Position numbers and translations under genes: made by a program | Notes under the pieces: model-generated | The model's input: only the letters and a program-made list of their open reading frames with translations | Database searches by the model: none | Told to the model about the DNA's origin: nothing | IMG/VR virus record: IMGVR_UViG_3300003702_000496 | Coordinates: 19,253 to 83,252 of that record | Source of the DNA: a virus | DNA: 64,000 bases | Strand: one strand, 5' to 3' | Shown here: positions 57,163-64,000 of the stretch, piece after piece | How positions within the stretch are numbered: position 1 is the first letter of the stretch | Layout: every line of letters starts with the position of its first letter

Positions 57163-57208
57163 TATGCGTGAGAGCGCATATTGACATTTATGCGTGATCA
57201 CGCATAAA
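57163..57208. promoter_or_regulatory. Two tandem palindromes (operator-like)
   Basis: TTATGCGTGATCACGCATAA (perfect palindrome, within 57187-57208) and TATGCGTGAGAGCGCATA (57163-57180, imperfect), sharing the half-site TATGCG, upstream of the dehydrogenase/sufB genes. Confidence 0.65.
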
Positions 57209-57211
57209 ATA

Positions 57212-57514
57212 TTACTTTAATAATTCAACTAACTCATCCGTTTTATACATTTCACAAACTATGTCGCAACCACCAACGAACTCACCCTTTATATACAATT
57301 GTGGAATTGTAGGCCAATCGCTGTACCGTTTAATTTCATCACGGATCAACGGTTCGTCTAACACATTAACGGTTTTAAATTTAACGTCAATATCGGTTAA
57401 TATTTGTATAACTGCTGCTGAGAAACCACATTGCGGAAAAGAAGGAGTGCCCTTCATAAATAACACTACTTGGTGATTATTTATTTCTTGTTTAATTTGT
57501 TCTGTTGGTGTCAT
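57212..57514 (-). CDS. grxD: Monothiol glutaredoxin (CGFS, Grx4/GrxD type)
   Basis: 100 residues, complete. Active site [37 protein letters not shown] glutaredoxins bind and transfer [2Fe-2S] clusters and partner with A-type carriers and BolA. Its place beside sufB supports a Fe-S role. Start overlaps the small basic gene (ATGA). Confidence 0.92.
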   Translation of the reverse strand: MTPTEQIKQEINNHQVVLFMKGTPSFPQCGFSAAVIQILTDIDVKFKTVNVLDEPLIRDEIKRYSDWPTIPQLYIKGEFVGGCDIVCEMYKTDELVELLK

Positions 57515-57660
57515 TTACCTTGACCTCTATATCTTTTCCAATTTCGTTTCTTACTTTTATTCTTTGGCGAACTTCTTACACTGTTTCCAATAGAAGTACG
57601 TTTCTTAACACGACCTATCTTAATCGCATCACCAGCACCCATTCCTACTCTCGCTACCAT
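57511..57660 (-). CDS. Small basic protein (49 aa)
   Basis: [40 protein letters not shown] and WKRYRGQGK. Highly basic, reminiscent of short conserved T4-like marine phage proteins ending in KYRGQG(K/R). Overlaps the CGFS gene start. Likely binds nucleic acid. Confidence 0.65.
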   Translation of the reverse strand: MVARVGMGAGDAIKIGRVKKRTSIGNSVRSSPKNKSKKRNWKRYRGQGK

Positions 57661-57683
57661 ATTCTATCTCCCTATATTATTTA

Positions 57684-58712
57684 TTATCGTTCATATTTAA
57701 TAAGATTATCTTCAAACTCATGTAACCGTTTCCATATACTACGAAGTTCAGTTATTGTAGTCCAGTTATGGAGAAATAAAGCAAATCCCCCATGTACTTT
57801 TTGAAAAGCATTAGATACTTGTACAACTACTCCTAATAATACAACACCAGTAAATAAACTTGGCCCTACTATTAAATATGGTACAATAACCATAAATTGA
57901 TCATATCCGACCATCCATATATCAAAATATCCATAATGCATATACAATCTATGATAATTAAATCTTATTCCAATAAAAAGACTCCATAAGGTTTCTGGTT
58001 GTGCGTAGTTATCTTTATCATCTTCACCTAGTACCAAATCTTTTCTAAATGCAGCTTCAATTTTTTGATTATTATATTCAAGGCCAGGAAGTTTGTATCC
58101 AACAAACCATGAAATAATTATACCTCCAATAGAAACAGTCAATGCTGTCCATACCAACGATCCTGATATATCACTAAAGAAGGGAATAGTAACTGATTCA
58201 CTTAAATTCCATAATACTGGAATAAAAGCAATTAACGTCATTAGTGCTCGTACAACCTGTAATCCTAAAGTCTCAACAATTCTAGCAAATCTATTACAAT
58301 CTTCTTGTATACGTTGACTAGCTCCTTCTATCTCTTCTTTGACATTACGCCAACGAGGGATATAATTAAATGTAATTGCTTGACGCCAACGTAATCCATA
58401 TATGCGTGTGAACCATCCTGTAACTACTGCCAATAATACATATGGAAATGCTAATACAGTAAATGATGGATCACCTTCAAAATTGTTAATTACATAAGAT
58501 AAACTAACTAACTTATCATAAAATAATGTAACACCTTCAGTTGGATTATCTTTATAATCTCCTGCTCTTTGTAATAGATTATAGAAACCTCCATACCAAG
58601 AATTAATAGCAACTGTTAATTGAACTTGCAACCATAAAGATGAACAGAGTAAAGCACCTCCGCCCCAAGCCCATAGAGCCCATTGCTTACTTCTGTAAAA
58701 GGCCTTTATCAT
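57684..58712 (-). CDS. SbmA/BacA-family peptide transporter
   Basis: 342 residues, about 6-7 TM helices. Signature stretches of SbmA/BacA: INSWYGGFYNLLQ, RWRQAITFNYIPRWR, EGASQRIQEDCNRFARIVET, LMTLIAFIPVLWNLS, KLPGLEYNNQKIEAAFRKDL, LGEDD and NYHRLYMHYGYFDIW. The family is a proton-driven importer of peptides, with related uptake of cobalamin or bleomycin, and has an ABC-exporter-like TM fold without ATPase; none is fused here. Slightly shorter N-terminus than E. coli SbmA (~406). Overlaps gene 59. Confidence 0.9.
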   Translation of the reverse strand: MIKAFYRSKQWALWAWGGGALLCSSLWLQVQLTVAINSWYGGFYNLLQRAGDYKDNPTEGVTLFYDKLVSLSYVINNFEGDPSFTVLAFPYVLLAVVTGWFTRIYGLRWRQAITFNYIPRWRNVKEEIEGASQRIQEDCNRFARIVETLGLQVVRALMTLIAFIPVLWNLSESVTIPFFSDISGSLVWTALTVSIGGIIISWFVGYKLPGLEYNNQKIEAAFRKDLVLGEDDKDNYAQPETLWSLFIGIRFNYHRLYMHYGYFDIWMVGYDQFMVIVPYLIVGPSLFTGVVLLGVVVQVSNAFQKVHGGFALFLHNWTTITELRSIWKRLHEFEDNLIKYER

Positions 58713-59289
58713 TAGACTCTTCTATTAAGTTTAGTAATTGAATTCTATACTTATTCTTATCAATTGTTAAAAATCTTTTATAATCATTCATTATTTTTTT
58801 GAGATCAAGCCAAATAATATCATCCTTCAGTTTTTGATTCCACTTTTTGGTAAATTTAACAAGTTCATCCAAAACAATTAATGTCTCTAGAGATAACCTT
58901 CCCCCCAAAAATTCTTTCATTAATTTTGGATGTTCAGATTTCTTGACTTCAAATAAAGGATTAAACTCTTTTACAAAAGGTCTGATTTCTTCACTGAATA
59001 TGCCATAGAAACTATAACGTCTTATTTTCCAATTTTCATAGTTCTCATCATTAAAGCTAGATATATAACCGTTACGATCTTTGATGAAATTAGAAATAAA
59101 ATAATCTCTAATTTCATCATACTTTTTATATTTTCTAGAAAGTTTTACAAAGAAAAATCTGTCTTTGCGTTTATAGAACGAGTCTCTGGATACACGACTC
59201 TTGCCTTTATATGTAATAAAGTCATACTCGGTATTACCAAAATGTGCTTTCATAGCGCAATACATTAAATAAATATCAATTGGTTCCAT
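58687..59289 (-). CDS. 59: Helicase loader gp59
   Basis: 200 residues. DIYLMYCAMKAHFGNTEYDF, then KGKSRVSRDSFYKRKDRFFF and KLSRKYKKY are the N-terminal HMG-like domain of gp59; the C-terminal LSLETLIVLDELVKF and DDIIWLDLKKIMNDY correspond to the all-helical domain. Loads the replicative helicase gp41 onto gp32-coated DNA. Confidence 0.9.
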   Translation of the reverse strand: MEPIDIYLMYCAMKAHFGNTEYDFITYKGKSRVSRDSFYKRKDRFFFVKLSRKYKKYDEIRDYFISNFIKDRNGYISSFNDENYENWKIRRYSFYGIFSEEIRPFVKEFNPLFEVKKSEHPKLMKEFLGGRLSLETLIVLDELVKFTKKWNQKLKDDIIWLDLKKIMNDYKRFLTIDKNKYRIQLLNLIEESNDKGLLQK

Positions 59290-59306
59290 TCTATAAAATA
59301 ATAAAT

Positions 59307-59546
59307 TTAGATGTGGGCACGGGAAATAAATCTATCAGCTTCACTTATTTTATCTTTATATATCCTCTGTAATTCACCATAAGACAACACCTTCAACATA
59401 TACATCTGATCCCACGTTGGAAGATATCTTCCAAATAATTTATGACACGCCTCAATCAACTCCTCCATAAGAAGTTGATCGTAGTGTGAGAGGCCTCTTG
59501 CATATTTTATACGTTCAAAATAATACGGTTTAAATTCCTTACTCAT
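59307..59546 (-). CDS. Small hypothetical protein
   Basis: 79 residues: PYYFERIKYARGLSHYDQLL, MEELIEACHKLFGRYLPTWD. Helical, between gp33 and gp59 like the small genes of T4-like replication operons. Function unknown. Confidence 0.62.
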   Translation of the reverse strand: MSKEFKPYYFERIKYARGLSHYDQLLMEELIEACHKLFGRYLPTWDQMYMLKVLSYGELQRIYKDKISEADRFISRAHI

Positions 59547-59560
59547 TTAAATTTACCTTT

Positions 59561-59779
59561 TTATATCGGCAATTGTGCTTGTTTTGGTAGAAAATTTAAA
59601 TCTCTTGCATTTGCTTCAATTTTTTCTTTAAGTCCCTTTGAAATAAGAGGACTAACGGTATCAGGTTCAAGACCTTCTTTATTGCAATACCATAAAACTG
59701 CTTCCATATGTGTAATTTGTTTTTCTTTTGCAATAATTTCAATTGCCGCAGTAAAACTTTTAGATGTTTTTAGTGTCAT
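59561..59779 (-). CDS. 33: Late transcription co-activator gp33
   Basis: 72 residues from MTLKTSKSFTAAIEIIAKEK; start chosen by AGGA at the right distance. ITHMEAVLWYCNKEGLEPDT and LISKGLKEKIEANARDLNFL are typical of gp33 in marine T4-like phages. gp33 bridges RNA polymerase and the sliding clamp for late genes, matching the TATAAATA promoters found here. Confidence 0.82.
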   Translation of the reverse strand: MTLKTSKSFTAAIEIIAKEKQITHMEAVLWYCNKEGLEPDTVSPLISKGLKEKIEANARDLNFLPKQAQLPI

Positions 59780-59786
59780 GTATATC

Positions 59787-60149
59787 CTACTTAAAATATG
59801 GATTCTTATCATAGGGAACACTCATTTCTCCCCCAACAAGCCCACATGTTATACTATCTGGAAAGGATAACATAAATAACCATCTTCCAGTATTTTGATT
59901 TAAAAATAATTCTAAAAGATTTTCATTTTGATCTAATCCCCACCAAACTTTAACTGTTTGTAATCTTTCTTTTAAATCTTGACGTACAAAATCACTTTCA
60001 GCACATGTCATATTCTTCTGATATAGACGAGGAAAAATATTTGGTTCTTGTCCTATAATTCCATCCTTCACTTGTGCATTTGTATTAGATGCAAAAGTAA
60101 AAACTATTCCTAAACAAATAATTAAAAATCTAACTATATTTTTTCCCAT
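59787..60149 (-). CDS. Secreted/periplasmic hypothetical protein
   Basis: 120 residues. Signal peptide GKNIVRFLIICLGIVFTFAS then NTNA-QV; mature part with two Cys (KNMTCAESD, SITCGLVGG). The layout C...(~45)...C with a central ...ELFLNQNTGRWLFML hints at kinship with the secreted protein at 28635. Periplasmic role unknown. Confidence 0.65.
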   Translation of the reverse strand: MGKNIVRFLIICLGIVFTFASNTNAQVKDGIIGQEPNIFPRLYQKNMTCAESDFVRQDLKERLQTVKVWWGLDQNENLLELFLNQNTGRWLFMLSFPDSITCGLVGGEMSVPYDKNPYFK

Positions 60150-60182
60150 TAAATTATACTCCCATTTTCTTTTATATATATT

Positions 60183-60660
60183 GTGGGGTTAACCATAGAC
60201 CCCACACGGATGTATTTCGGCATCACCCTAGATGTCACTAGGCTAAAGTGAATAATCTGTCTATCGTAAAATAGGCCTCCAACTTCAGCATCAACTCTTC
60301 CTTTCTGTATAACCAAGGGCTTCCCAAGGCTTAACTCAATACTCGCCTTAGTGCGTTAGTATTAAGTGGTAGGTATTCTGTTGCCAGGAACCTACCGAAC
60401 CCCGACAGACTATGCAGCTAGTGCATAATCCTCAAATGCCTCATTATCGTTGGCACTTATTATTTTGACCGATAAGGTGGTCAATCCACAGTTCTCCACG
60501 TTCCTATACATTGTCAGTCGATCCTAGTTCGCCCCCATCAAGAGTACACCTTGAAATATTACTTTCGTCAGTTACTCACCCGATGTACTCATGGTGGAGG
60601 CGACGGGTACTGCCCCCGTGTCCTGTACAATTTTCAGTTCGTATCATCAAACTGTAACTA
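60183..60660 (-). ncRNA. ssrA: tmRNA (ssrA), circularly permuted (two-piece type)
   Basis: On the minus strand the acceptor piece comes first: T-stem ACGGG/CCCGT with loop GGCAGTA, then CGCCTCCACCA (CCA at 60592-60594). After a short spacer the coding piece starts with GGGGGCG (60536-60530), which pairs with CGCCTCC over 7 bp. The tag frame (60454-60410) encodes ANDNEAFEDYALAA and a TAG stop, preceded by AATAATAAGT. Pseudoknot-like GC stems follow, ending in a GTGGGGT/ACCCCAC hairpin (60183-60205). The permuted order is known from alphaproteobacteria and some cyanobacteria. Exact ends are estimates. Confidence 0.93.
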
Positions 60661-60662
60661 TA

Positions 60663-60691
60663 TTTATACCATATTAAACCAGTTTTGTCAA
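60663..60691 (-). promoter_or_regulatory. sigma70-type promoter of the tmRNA
   Basis: TTGACA (60686-60691), 17-bp spacer, TATAAA (60663-60668), minus strand, ending just before the acceptor piece; the -35 overlaps the exonuclease 3' end. Confidence 0.82.
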
Positions 60692-61387
60692 GTGTTTATT
60701 TTGTTCTTTCCATTCTGTAACGGAATCTTTTAATGCTTCCAAATAATCAAATTTTTTCTTCACAAACTCTTGTACTGTACCATCTTCTGTCACTACCAGA
60801 ATTACTATTTGTGAAACATCAATTCCAGTTAACTCAGTAAACATCTCTGCATATGCAGAACCTTGAATATAATAATTTTCGTTCCAAGCATCATCCCGTT
60901 CTCTGGTTGATGTCTTAAAATCTATAACAGACAATACATTATCATATTCTGCGATACAATCAGCTCTGCCTGCTACCTTATATTTGTCACTATATAATCC
61001 ACACTCTTGGGCATAGATATTATCAATGTTACATAATACTTTATTTTTTAATTGAGTGAATAAGCACCAAGGCAGAAAATCTTTTTCATGTTTTTTCCAT
61101 TTATCAGGATAATCTAGAGATACATTATTTAAATAATCCTCACACATATGATGAACTTTGGTGCCTCTAGCTGCAGCTTTACCAGCAACATAATTGGCAA
61201 CATCATTTCCCACACGTTTACGCCATTCCACCAATCCTTTCTTATTACGAATTGATAAAACGGTTGTAATAGAAGGATATTCATTTCCTTCTGGTGTCAC
61301 ATAAAAACGATTTTTATTGATTGTTTTAGTTTTTAGTTTCGGTATTAGTGACGGAACTGTTTTCTGGTGTTTGTATGTCATCTTCAC
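60674..61387 (-). CDS. PD-(D/E)XK exonuclease (RecB-like)
   Basis: 237 residues. EYPSITTVLSIRNKKGLVEW, then GTKVHHMCEDYLNN, GRADCIAEYDNVLSVIDFKT (D...DxK active site) and YYIQGSAYAEMFTELTG (Q-Y motif). This Cas4/RecB-like family is common as a phage recombination or DNA-degradation exonuclease. An alternative start two codons downstream is possible. Confidence 0.82.
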   Translation of the reverse strand: MKMTYKHQKTVPSLIPKLKTKTINKNRFYVTPEGNEYPSITTVLSIRNKKGLVEWRKRVGNDVANYVAGKAAARGTKVHHMCEDYLNNVSLDYPDKWKKHEKDFLPWCLFTQLKNKVLCNIDNIYAQECGLYSDKYKVAGRADCIAEYDNVLSVIDFKTSTRERDDAWNENYYIQGSAYAEMFTELTGIDVSQIVILVVTEDGTVQEFVKKKFDYLEALKDSVTEWKEQNKHLTKLV

Positions 61388-61508
61388 TTTCTTTCATTTC
61401 AAAATTTACATCAATTGAATAAATTGAATATTCTGGGGGAACTTTACCCCAACCTACTGTTCTATCCCATTCTCTTTGGGTATATTTATTGGTATACTTA
61501 TTAAACAT
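61326..61508 (-). CDS. Small hypothetical protein
   Basis: 60 residues: TQREWDRTVGWGKVPPEYSI then an acidic C-terminus (KESEDDIQTPENSS). AAAGGA lies eight bases before the ATG. It overlaps the lysozyme gene by 8 and the exonuclease start by 62 bases. Function unknown. Confidence 0.58.
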   Translation of the reverse strand: MFNKYTNKYTQREWDRTVGWGKVPPEYSIYSIDVNFEMKESEDDIQTPENSSVTNTETKN

Positions 61509-61941
61509 TTCTCATCCTTTCAACAAGCCGATTTGCTCTATTTGTTACTTGGCGATACCAAATGCTATCAACCATTTCATCAGCTGCATCATTCCAATCT
61601 CTTCTACTTACACCACTTTTCATTCCTTTAAATTTGCTTAATCTTGTACGTCCCATATTGAACATCATGTTAGCAATTATTCTTTGAACTTCTTCTGGTA
61701 AATTATGAAAGTCGTAATAAAGAACTTTACAATCCTCTACAACTGTTTCTACATCAGACTCGAAAGCTTCTATAACTCTATTTTCTGATATTTCTGTTCC
61801 TAAACTTTGGCCATGTTCTGGATCATCCTTAGTGATAAGATGACCGATACCAAAAGTAGCATATCCAAGAGGATCATTATATATTTTATATTCACATCCC
61901 TCATCTCGTTTCAATTCTTCTCTCAATTTTTCTAAGTTCAC
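61501..61941 (-). CDS. T4-type lysozyme (GH24 endolysin)
   Basis: 146 residues. ELKRDEGCEYKIYNDPLGYA, TFGIGHLIT give the catalytic Glu (DEG), Asp and Thr triad of T4 lysozyme. MFNMGRTRLSKFKGM and a C-terminal WYRQVTNRANRLVERM are also typical. Hydrolyses peptidoglycan at lysis. No signal sequence, so it needs a holin. Its ATG overlaps the PhoH stop by one base. Confidence 0.93.
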   Translation of the reverse strand: MNLEKLREELKRDEGCEYKIYNDPLGYATFGIGHLITKDDPEHGQSLGTEISENRVIEAFESDVETVVEDCKVLYYDFHNLPEEVQRIIANMMFNMGRTRLSKFKGMKSGVSRRDWNDAADEMVDSIWYRQVTNRANRLVERMRNV

Positions 61942-62654
61942 TATTCTATTCCTATACCTAATTTCATTTTATTAATAAGATAACTACGAACAAAACCAGA
62001 CCTTACAATATCACCAATAGTAAATTCTAAACAATGAAATTCTTCCATTTCCTCTAGAATTCTAAGAAAATCATGTAAACCATTTTTCTCATTCTGTTTG
62101 ATCAAATCCGTTTGATCAAAATCACCACAAAATATTATTTTAGAATCTTGTCCTACTCTTGTTATAATCGTATCTAATTCATGAAAGTTCATATTCTGAC
62201 ATTCATCTACTATAATGATTGCATTATCGAATGTCAATCCTCTTAGAAAAGAAGTTGATAAAAAGTATAGTGTGCCTTGTCCTTTTAATCTGTCATATAA
62301 ATTGTTAAACGATTGTTCATTAGGTTGTTCAAATATAAATTGAACCATATTTTGATACGGAACCTGATATAATGCAGCTTTATCTTCTTCATCGCCGGGC
62401 AAAAATCCAATTTCTCTTGTAGGAATTAAAGAACGAACCAAAATAATTTTTTCATAAGAAGTTTTTAAATTCATTACATCTTTCAATGCAAGATAAAGAG
62501 ATATAAAAGTTTTCCCTGTCCCAGCTGCACCAAACAAAAATTGGTTTTTTCCTTTTTTCCAAGAATCAAAAACCAACTTTTGATTATCAGTAATTGGTTT
62601 AACTGTAACTAAATTATTATAATTAACTTCTTTATTCTTTTTGCTGCTAGCCAT
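61941..62654 (-). CDS. phoH: PhoH-like P-loop ATPase
   Basis: 237 residues. PITDNQKLVFDSWKKGKNQF, Walker A LFGAAGTGKTFISLYL, LVRSLIPTREIGFLPGDEED and Walker B NAIIIVDECQNM, then IFCGDFDQTDL. PhoH-like genes are markers of marine phages; the family includes putative RNA helicase/RNase-associated ATPases. Confidence 0.93.
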   Translation of the reverse strand: MASSKKNKEVNYNNLVTVKPITDNQKLVFDSWKKGKNQFLFGAAGTGKTFISLYLALKDVMNLKTSYEKIILVRSLIPTREIGFLPGDEEDKAALYQVPYQNMVQFIFEQPNEQSFNNLYDRLKGQGTLYFLSTSFLRGLTFDNAIIIVDECQNMNFHELDTIITRVGQDSKIIFCGDFDQTDLIKQNEKNGLHDFLRILEEMEEFHCLEFTIGDIVRSGFVRSYLINKMKLGIGIE

Positions 62655-62678
62655 ATTAAGTCCTAATTAACAAAGACG

Positions 62679-62713
62679 GGAAGAAAGAGGGGGGCCCGAA
62701 GAATACCCCCCTC
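62679..62713 (-). terminator. Rho-independent terminator
   Basis: 8-bp stem GAGGGGGG/CCCCCCTC (62706-62713 with 62687-62694), 11-base loop, then TTTCTT on the minus strand, after the gene at 62805 and ahead of phoH. Confidence 0.6.
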
Positions 62714-62801
62714 TCCCCCAATGCATCGGCGGAGGGACTTCCCAGCTTCCATCAACGCAGTGCGTCGGTGCTGAAGTTCGATTTCTCGCCTGCATCATCT
62801 T

Positions 62802-62809
62802 TATTTATA
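62802..62809 (-). promoter_or_regulatory. Possible late promoter TATAAATA
   Basis: TATAAATA on the minus strand overlapping the stop codon at 62805, ~150 bases before phoH. The terminator between weakens this call. Confidence 0.35.
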
Positions 62810-63113
62810 CCACTTTATGTTTTCTTAATACTTCTCTTGTTTTTATTTCTTTGGTTGTTTTGGTGTGAGTTCCATATCTGTCTGCCAGTGGAGAGCCAGG
62901 GTTTGAGTTTGCTATTTGTTCCATCCGTTCATTAAACCCACCATCTATTTTAGGGCCCACGCCCATGATATGATCGCCAGCTAATGCAACTGCTACTGGA
63001 ACTTGTATAATATGAGAATTATTTTTTAGATATTCTTCTCTGTTATCCATAGACATAAATTCATCATATTCTTGTTTAGTTTTTTTATTATAGAAAGTAT
63101 AAGTTGGCATCAA
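62805..63113 (-). CDS. FmdB-like small phage protein (Cys-less)
   Basis: 102 residues. PTYTFYNKKTKQEYDEFMSM followed by REEYLKNN and GGFNERMEQIANSNPGSPL resemble the N-terminal layout of FmdB-type regulatory proteins that are common in T4-like marine phages, but without the zinc cysteines. Function unknown. Confidence 0.68.
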   Translation of the reverse strand: MMPTYTFYNKKTKQEYDEFMSMDNREEYLKNNSHIIQVPVAVALAGDHIMGVGPKIDGGFNERMEQIANSNPGSPLADRYGTHTKTTKEIKTREVLRKHKVV

Positions 63114-63340
63114 AATCTCATTTCAAGTTGTTGAGGATCGCCTCCCAAAATTATAACTTTATAAGATAAATTATAAACCATTTCAGAAAGTTCTTTTTGT
63201 CTTTTCATCAAGTTTTGCATACATTCTTGCATCTCAAAAATTTCTTTTTTCATAATATCAGTAACATTCATTATATTATTCCCTGCTTCACGATTCTCAC
63301 GACGGGGCCCGATTCCATAGAATTTTATTCCCTGTTTCAT
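63110..63340 (-). CDS. Small helical hypothetical protein
   Basis: 76 residues, with a helical middle (IMKKEIFEMQECMQNLMKRQ) and ILGGDPQQLEMRF at the end. ATGA overlap with the next gene at 63110-63113. Function unknown. Confidence 0.58.
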   Translation of the reverse strand: MKQGIKFYGIGPRRENREAGNNIMNVTDIMKKEIFEMQECMQNLMKRQKELSEMVYNLSYKVIILGGDPQQLEMRF

Positions 63341-63391
63341 TATTACTTTTCTCTAATATATAGTAAGTTTGATAAACTAATATAGAAGATG

Positions 63392-63562
63392 TTAATCTAA
63401 TGCCTCTTTCACTTTCTCTACAAGATTCTCATAAGTTGCATAAGAACCCCCTGTCCATTCACCATCTTTAAACTCACGAATTTCTATATTTCCTGCCGGT
63501 TTGCTTTGACCGTCAATAGCTAATTCGTTTTCTTCCATTAACGATATTTCAACATGTTTCAT
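63392..63562 (-). CDS. Small hypothetical protein (56 aa)
   Basis: MKHVEISLMEENELAIDGQS, then IEIREFKDGEWTGGSYATYE. Acidic beta-hairpin-like. Its ATG overlaps the MazG-like stop (63559-63562). Function unknown. Confidence 0.62.
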   Translation of the reverse strand: MKHVEISLMEENELAIDGQSKPAGNIEIREFKDGEWTGGSYATYENLVEKVKEALD

Positions 63563-63879
63563 CTATTATCACCATCACCTTTAATTTTATTATTCTTCAT
63601 TCGCCGTTGCAGTTTATCAACATTCCACTGTGCAACTTGTTCTAGAGATATACCAAGATCATCAGCAAGAGCAGAGATATACCAAAGTACATCACCTAGT
63701 TCCATGACGATACTGCTCGTGACATTATTCAGACGGTCATCACCACGAACAATCTTCTTTACTTTCTCTGCGACTTCACCAGCCTCTCCACACAAACCAA
63801 GTGCTGGATATATTACCTTGTATTCCTCTGGATATATCGCTGTTGAATGTGCAATTTTTTGGTATTCGTTAAAGTTCAT
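63559..63879 (-). CDS. mazG: MazG-like nucleotide pyrophosphohydrolase
   Basis: 106 residues. YPALGLCGEAGEVAEKVKK (ExxE) and MELGDVLWYISALADDLG (ExxD) are the metal-binding motifs of single-domain MazG-like enzymes. Hydrolyses NTPs, possibly (d)NTPs or alarmones; typical of cyanophage and SAR11-phage genomes. ATGA overlaps on both sides. Confidence 0.92.
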   Translation of the reverse strand: MNFNEYQKIAHSTAIYPEEYKVIYPALGLCGEAGEVAEKVKKIVRGDDRLNNVTSSIVMELGDVLWYISALADDLGISLEQVAQWNVDKLQRRMKNNKIKGDGDNR

Positions 63880-64000
63880 GATGGGAAGCCCCCAAAAATA
63901 CTAACATGACGGAGAAAATCTTTTCCGGCAACATATTGGCGCTTATCAGGTTTTTCTTTTTTGATAGGTTTGCTTCTCAGTTCGCAACCTACTTCATCAT
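63876..64000 (-). CDS. 3' end of an unidentified gene
   Basis: The frame is open from the right window edge to the TGA at 63876-63878, which overlaps the MazG ATG. Visible C-terminus: SKPIKKEKPDKRQYVAGKDF, ending SIFGGFPS. Family not recognisable from 40 residues. Confidence 0.6.
   Translation of the reverse strand, partial: DEVGCELRSKPIKKEKPDKRQYVAGKDFLRHVSIFGGFPS

Noticed and set aside
60551-60733. Plus-strand 60-codon frame
   Set aside because: It is antisense to the tmRNA acceptor piece and its promoter.
62714-62800. tRNA-like sequence (GGCGGAG ... AGTTCGATT ... CTCGCC)
   Set aside because: The acceptor ends pair only partly and the supposed T-stem and anticodon arm do not form; several small hairpins only.

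Overview
The window is a piece of a large, AT-rich T4-like myovirus genome, most likely from a marine phage of an alphaproteobacterium (SAR11/SAR116/Roseobacter-like). The T4-type core is clear: gp5, gp6, gp25, gp53, gp48, gp54-like, gp26/gp51-like, gp4, gp2-like, tape measure, gp32, gp33, gp59, PhoH, T4-type lysozyme and MazG. The alphaproteobacterial host is inferred mainly from a circularly permuted (two-piece type) tmRNA gene, the arrangement typical of that class. A Rickettsia-17-kDa-like lipoprotein and an SbmA/BacA-type transporter fit the same view.

Layout. 1-8154 (minus): tail-fibre genes built from a shared, shuffled repeat module, two of them with glycine-rich tips, interrupted by a sulfotransferase and a U32-like enzyme. 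8198-18717 (minus): a 1551-residue repeat-rich structural protein, gp6, gp25, a PAAR tip protein and a gp5-like spike. 18756-24430 (minus): small genes plus two alternating pairs of 2OG-Fe(II) oxygenase-like genes, a further oxygenase and a VOC-fold protein. 24572-26186: small early genes, each with strong sigma70-type promoters, and a roughly 400-nt noncoding unit bounded by a promoter and a terminator. 26514-34966 (minus): an accessory region with a shortened tryptophan 2,3-dioxygenase homologue, a methyltransferase, an ExbB/ExbD-like pair with companion envelope proteins, an A-type Fe-S carrier, a lipoprotein and an amidoligase. 35161-38866 (minus): an operon of three divergent PanC-like genes plus a DapB-like dehydrogenase, behind a perfect consensus promoter. 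38914-42945 (minus) and 43018-49829 (plus): baseplate hub, wedge and tube genes and the tape measure, read from divergent late promoters. 49883-64000 (minus): gp32, ThyX, a Fe-S assembly set (SufT, SufE, SufB, two glutaredoxins), a broken leucine dehydrogenase, SbmA/BacA, gp59, gp33, tmRNA, exonuclease, lysozyme, PhoH and MazG.

How it works together. Eleven TTGACA-type promoters with an exact 17-bp spacer look like targets of unmodified host sigma70 (early genes). TATAAATA boxes precede the virion genes, as in T4 late transcription, and the window encodes the late co-activator gp33. Genes are densely packed, very often with ATGA stop-start overlaps, and many are shorter than 60 codons.

The most unusual content is metabolic or envelope-directed: the PanC-like array, the ExbB/ExbD-like module, the Suf set, SbmA/BacA, the tryptophan dioxygenase homologue and the permuted tmRNA. 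Two adjacent accessory genes (sufB and leucine dehydrogenase) carry frameshifts or a deletion. All functional names rest on reading motifs by eye; no searches were run.
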